From positions 31,458,893 through 31,522,892 of the forward strand of contig OX621251.1 in assembly GCA_951640165.1 (NCBI GenBank): a stretch of DNA of 64,000 bases. The letters are read 5' to 3'. Of the stretch, positions 34,901-40,900 are shown in pieces. Position numbers and translations under genes: made by a program. The notes under the pieces are model-generated. The model was not told where the DNA came from, did not search any database, and worked only from the letters and a program-made list of their open reading frames with translations. The number at the start of each line of letters is the position of its first letter. Positions within the stretch are counted from its first letter, which is position 1. This DNA is from Pseudoips prasinana (Eukaryota > Arthropoda > Insecta > Lepidoptera > Nolidae).

Positions 34901-37900
34901 CGCGACTGGCTCATTTTTTGAAAATATATATTTGCCAGATCGTACTACTGCCACGAAAAGATTATTTTTATATGTAGGACTTTTAACAGCCGATGATAAA
35001 CTTAAATCTGTACCAATTTTCCAAATGGTCACTGATTCTCATTCAGAAAACTCGATATCACTTTGGTTAAAAAAGTGGTTATCTTATGTTGATACTCCAC
35101 CCGATGAAATTATTACTGATGACTCATCGGCTTTGGTATCTGCATGTATTCAAGCTTTTGCGTTATATTGTACTACAAAAACCTATATAAGACATTTATT
35201 TTCAGTTTTAGAGGGTAGTACTTCAGAAAAACCACAGGCGTTTATCAGACTTGATACAAGTCATTTTATTAAGACATTACATAATTTAAATTGCTTTAAA
35301 ACAAATGTTTCTTTAGATGTCAAATATTTTTATATACGTTGTATAATATTTTTAAAACGATGCGAAAATTATAATCTGGCGAAAGAGTTTATTCACGATG
35401 TTGTAAAACTTTGCCTTGGTCAATATGATGGTGAGATAGGTGATTATCCAACACTAAAATCTAAGTTAGATCAATTATTACACGACGTTACACTTGATGG
35501 ATTAAATTCAGATGGCAAAAACATTGATAAAAATAATGAATTTGATGACCCAAATAATAACGAAGGCTTAGAATTCATGGATTGGTTTAACAGTATTGTC
35601 GAAGAAACTAAAAAACTAAATCCAGCTCTAGATATTAACAAAAATGCTTATTACTATCCGCCATTTATTCCTACTTTTAAAAGAATATTAATGAAACTAC
35701 CTTTGTGGTCTAATTTATTGAGATTTCTTTTTGAATCTGAAAATAAAGCACCGTCCTCTTCAGGAATAGAAAGTTATTTTAAAACTTTAAAACATCTTGT
35801 ATTTAAAACAAAATTTAAAAGATATAGAATTGATGAGTTCTATAAGCTATATGCGGAATATTTGGAAGGGGAAATGAAATCTGCATTATGCGCCCTAGAT
35901 CAAGATATTATAACTAAAATTAATCCTAAACGGAAATCGATGAAAAGAGTAAAACTATTCAATCCTAAAAAGCAGAAAATTTATAAGACGGTTTACAGGC
36001 GCTCTATTACTGAAGATTCCATTTTTTCGGATCAACTCTCTTATGTCAAGAACTGGAAAGGAGAAGGTAAAATTAGTAGATCAAAACCAAACACGACGGT
36101 AAAATACATAAGAAATGGCAATTTATGTTCATCTGTTTATATCAACGGTGAATATGTAAATCTATTAAACACCTGTGCCTTTGATTCTGTTATGTATTTG
36201 TTTGGTATCGAGTATAACGAAAACGAAAAATTTAGAAATATTATAGATACTTTTGATGAAAATGAATCTATTCCGCATTATGTAAAATGTCTAAGTGACA
36301 CCAATTTCAAAGATGATGATTTAAATAGCCTAAGAGCAAAAATAATTATAAAATATGTTCAAAAGCCAATAACCACTAATTCTAGCACTTACGATGTCGC
36401 CTGTAATGTTACTCGTATCTATGAACATTTCCTTCTGGATTATTTCACTAGCTCAATTTTCACAAAAACGTGTACCAATGTATTGTGTTCAGCAAACGTA
36501 ATTAAGAGAAATAACGTGTTCTTACCTTTAAATATAGATATGATTAATATTTTTGATATCAGCCTATTAGAAACAGCTATTTCTTTGTCAGAAGGTGAAT
36601 CAAAATGTGCGTCATGTGAGGGAGTAGCAACTAGTTATTATATCATTTCAAATGTGATTTCTTTTGATTTGAATGGCACCAACGCAGTAGCGCTAAGTAA
36701 AGTGCCCCGTACAATTGTACTTAAAAATAAATTGTATAGAAGTATTGGTGCGGTCGAATTCGTAGCACCTTTAGATTTAACAGGCATTGGTCATTATAAG
36801 AGTCATTATTTATCAAACGAGAAATATTTTTGCTACGACGACAACTGTACTAATATCCACGAAAGTACTGATCAAAATATTCTGTTGCACTCTTTAAGCT
36901 ACATCCTGATCGACAACGATTGTTAACCCAAAAATCTAAATTTGTAATTTTTTTAATTAAACTACATTATGTAAATAAATGGTTTCAATCAAATTCGTAT
37001 ATCATTGACCTTACTGTAACATCCCATGTTAGGTCCTACTGCTGACCTCGTAGATAAAGGTCATTATAAAATAAATAAAATTTTAGTTCAGCAAAAATGT
37101 CCTGCGTGACAACCCCACAGTATGGCAGATTTTCATTGAAACACAAACAGTTGAATATCTTTTAGAGTAAACTGAGAGTACTAAATGTAAAATGGCAAAT
37201 CTTTAGTAACTTTTCTTTACTAAAACTAGCGCAATTTATAGCTTTCTAATCCTTATAAATTCAAAGATATTAACGTTTATAACTTTTCAGAATTGTGTGG
37301 ATTGAGTGAGCACTTATATTAATTAACTATTACAAAACGTGCTACATTTATGGTTCGCATTGTATTTTACAAAATCACGTGTATACCTTTTAATAAAACA
37401 AGATTTATAACAAAATGAAATTATGGTTTGTTCATAAGAAATCGGGTCCTTTCAAAGTGTGTGAATTGAGTGAGCATATGAAAGTATTTGTAATTTTTTT
37501 TTATACGGCCCTTGGCGATTGATATCTAAAACGACAACTTTATAAAGGTTTTACTAAAGAGTAGTACATAAATCTTACATGAAATCTTCATACGTTCTGA
37601 GATTCAGGGTGGTCGTATGTGCGAACTGAGTGAGCATTCATTAACTGATATATCTCATGTTTTATCTTTTTACAAATTGTAAGATTGTTTTTACAATTGT
37701 TTCACACCTTTTACTAAATGACTAGTATATATTATTAATTTTATTTAGGGTGCTCACTCAATTCACACACACACGGATATAAATGAACTTTATAAGTATC
37801 TATATCATAAATAAGACTTAAAATGATTGATTTTTTTTTTCAAATAAAATGTTTGAATTTACCATTTACCATGAAATAGAGCCATATAAAAACTTTTGAT

Positions 37901-40900
37901 AAAAAAGAAGGTACAAAATCAATATACATAACACAATTACCTGAGTAGACGTGTCAGTGCCAATGCCATACTAAAGGTTATGGCAGTAACGAAGGGGTCA
38001 CTCAATTCTTTATCTGGCAACACCTCACCCCTGCTCTTTAGCTTCACTTCGGCCTTGTGTTTCACGTATAAAAATAAGAGAACACCGGAAGCGTAGAGCG
38101 GGCACATGAGAACTTCCTTTAAAGTGGTGGACTGCAAGGGTTCGCCGGATTCCTGAAAAATCATCAATTTAAAAATGCCATCCGAAGGTTGGTGATACAA
38201 ATAGGTACAGTAGAACGCTGATTATCCGAATTAATTCGATTCGGGTAATGGTAATAAAGAAAAACGAACAGTCAAACATAGAATAAACTTTATTAAGACG
38301 CAAAACATGTAGTGTCTTGCCTTGCTTTTAGCCATAACAGTTGAAATATATGTTATCAAGTACTCAATAGCCGCGCAACGGTTATGACGTAACTGCTATG
38401 TTATAATACTATTTTTACACTATGATTATTTATTTGATAAGTGATTATCATTTTATTAATTACTATAATAATTCTTTAATACTTTTACATCTTAAAACTA
38501 TTAATAATCGATAGTAGACTTTCAAATGGTTGTCACTGATAAAAATATAAATAGGGTAGGAGAATGATTAAAGAGGCATTCTTTGTACAACGGTAGATGA
38601 GAACGTTACTCTGTTCGATTAAATATTGTGTGTGGAAAATATCTCGGAGTTTTACTGTGCAGAAACAACGAGTGCGTAATATATATCTGGGCTCCAGCGA
38701 GTTCCAACTTGTTACAACAAAACAAAAATTACATATGAACATAGTGTACATACACATGGCTACATATAAAGCTATAAATCCAATAAAAGCTGACCTGTCA
38801 TTGTATGGAAATCCTATACAACGCGGAATCAGCTTATACTGGAAATGAATAGCTTATACTAAAAATGATATGTAGCCGTGTGTTCCTACTTGGTTAAAAA
38901 GAAATATATTACGCTTAAGATAGGACCGATTCGGTTAATTGGCCGCGGCACGGCGGCGCTCGGATAATCGGTGTTCTGCTGTATAGCAATCTGAGCCATA
39001 GGTTTTGATTGTCATATAGCCGGGAAATAATTACCGTCTTAAAAACCAAAGAACCGACTCAGGCTTTTATTACTACAACCAAACAACATTTATATGGGAC
39101 AGCATTCAAAGTCGAATAAACAAAGATTAACAATTTTAATTAAGTTATTTTAAATGAATATATTTTATGTTAGATGCCACCTATATCAATAATATTGTAC
39201 ACCTTGTTTAATAATATTTTTTTTTCTATATTCATTGTACCTATACAAATAATCAGAATAATATTAAGTAAGTAAATAATACAAACAATTAAGTTCGCAC
39301 CTAGTCTGAATTTTGTATTATTTTAAGCTTTGATTTGATTTAAATTTTATTTATGTTAGATGTTTTATTTTGATAATGTTTTAATTATTATTTTTTCGCT
39401 GTTAAATGTATTCTTACATGTGGTGTTAACCAGTACCTAAGTGATTGATACATTTAAGCAAGCCTATTGTCAACACATACGAATGTATTAACGTAAACAA
39501 TTGTTGGTTTAAACAAAAAAAAATCTTTTAAAATTCGCAAACAACGGGTAAAATACTACAAAAATAAATATAAGTAGGTACATTGATTTTGATAATCTGC
39601 ATCTTTTGAATTCAGTTAAAAATAAACAGTAGGTACTCCAATCTACAATAAATTTTGACATGATTAAAAATTGTGACGAGGGCTTTATAAATACATACAT
39701 ACATAGACTCACGCCTGTCTCCCAGAGGGGTAGGCAGAGACAACGGACTTCCATGTGTCACGATCCTTGCACACCTCTTTCGCTTCGTTTACTGACATTA
39801 TATTCTTCATACATGCTCGCCGGTTTAGGGTACTTCTGACCTGACCTTTCCTAAGTACGTCTCCAATTTGATCAGAGAATGTTCTACGAGGTCTTCCCCT
39901 TCCGGTTGTACCATTCACACAGACCAGGTATACTTCTTTTGTCAATCTTCTTTCATTCATCCTTAATAAATGGCCAAACCATGTCAGCATACCTTTTTCA
40001 ATCTTTGTGACAACATCCTCTTTCACAACATTCTCTTACATCAGTATTTCGAATTCTGTCTCTCAAAGTTACACCACACATACTTCTCAGAGCTCTCATT
40101 TCCACTGCATTTATTTTACTTTCATACCGTGCCATACCCAACTTTCACTTCCATACATTAAAGTATAAAGGCTTTATAAATATGTACTTAATTCACGGAC
40201 ACAGCAAGCCCAGAACAACCATAGAAGCATAGAACCATTAGAAATGAAATGAAACGAAATGAAATAATTTTATTGTAGTACATAGGTGTTATAGATGTTA
40301 CAGAATGAGTAGTGCCGCTATGACCCGCCAAATTGGCATACAATAGGTTAGATACGAATAATATACAAATTAAAAAAATACACAAATCACTTCCCTACTA
40401 GTTAATTACAATCATTCAGATATTCCTGCAAGCTATAGTAACATTTGTCAATACGAAATTTATACAATGCCTTTTTAAAATTATAAATGTCACTTAAACC
40501 TAAAATACTTTTGGGTAATTTATTATAAATGTCAGGGATAACATAAAATATACTTTTATGGAATAAAGTTGTCTTATGTTGTACTCGTCTCATCTTATCT
40601 TTATGTCTAGCTCGGTTGCTGAACTTGAATAAAATACAATTAGACTTGGCAAAAATGGCACATTCATAAATATACATAGATGGTAGCGGTAGTATAGCTA
40701 ACTCCTTGAAATGAGGCCTGCAAGAGTCTGTTGATTTAATATTGACTATAGATCGTATACATCTTTTTTGAGCTTTTAAAGCCAAATCTTTGTTAGTGGA
40801 GTTACCCCAGAACATCAAGCCATACCTCAAGATGGAGGTAACGTGGACAACCATATATGCGGCACCAATTTAGTTGTGATAGCCGTGTGGCTTCCGGCCT

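Larger units (their letters stand above)
32544..37774 (+). mobile_element. 5.2-kb DNA transposon with 675-bp TIRs (MULE/NOF-like)
   Basis: Long, nearly identical inverted repeats at 32544-33218 and 37099-37774 start with an 11-nt GT run and GAATTGAGTGAGCAC. GGATATAA at 32536-32543 and 37775-37782 is the 8-bp target duplication. Each TIR holds four copies of a motif like TGCTCACTCAATTCACACA, the outermost inverted relative to the other three. Inside lies one plus-strand gene (33853-36926). The size of the TIRs recalls foldback/NOF elements. MULEs usually give 9 bp, so the superfamily is not certain. Confidence 0.9.
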
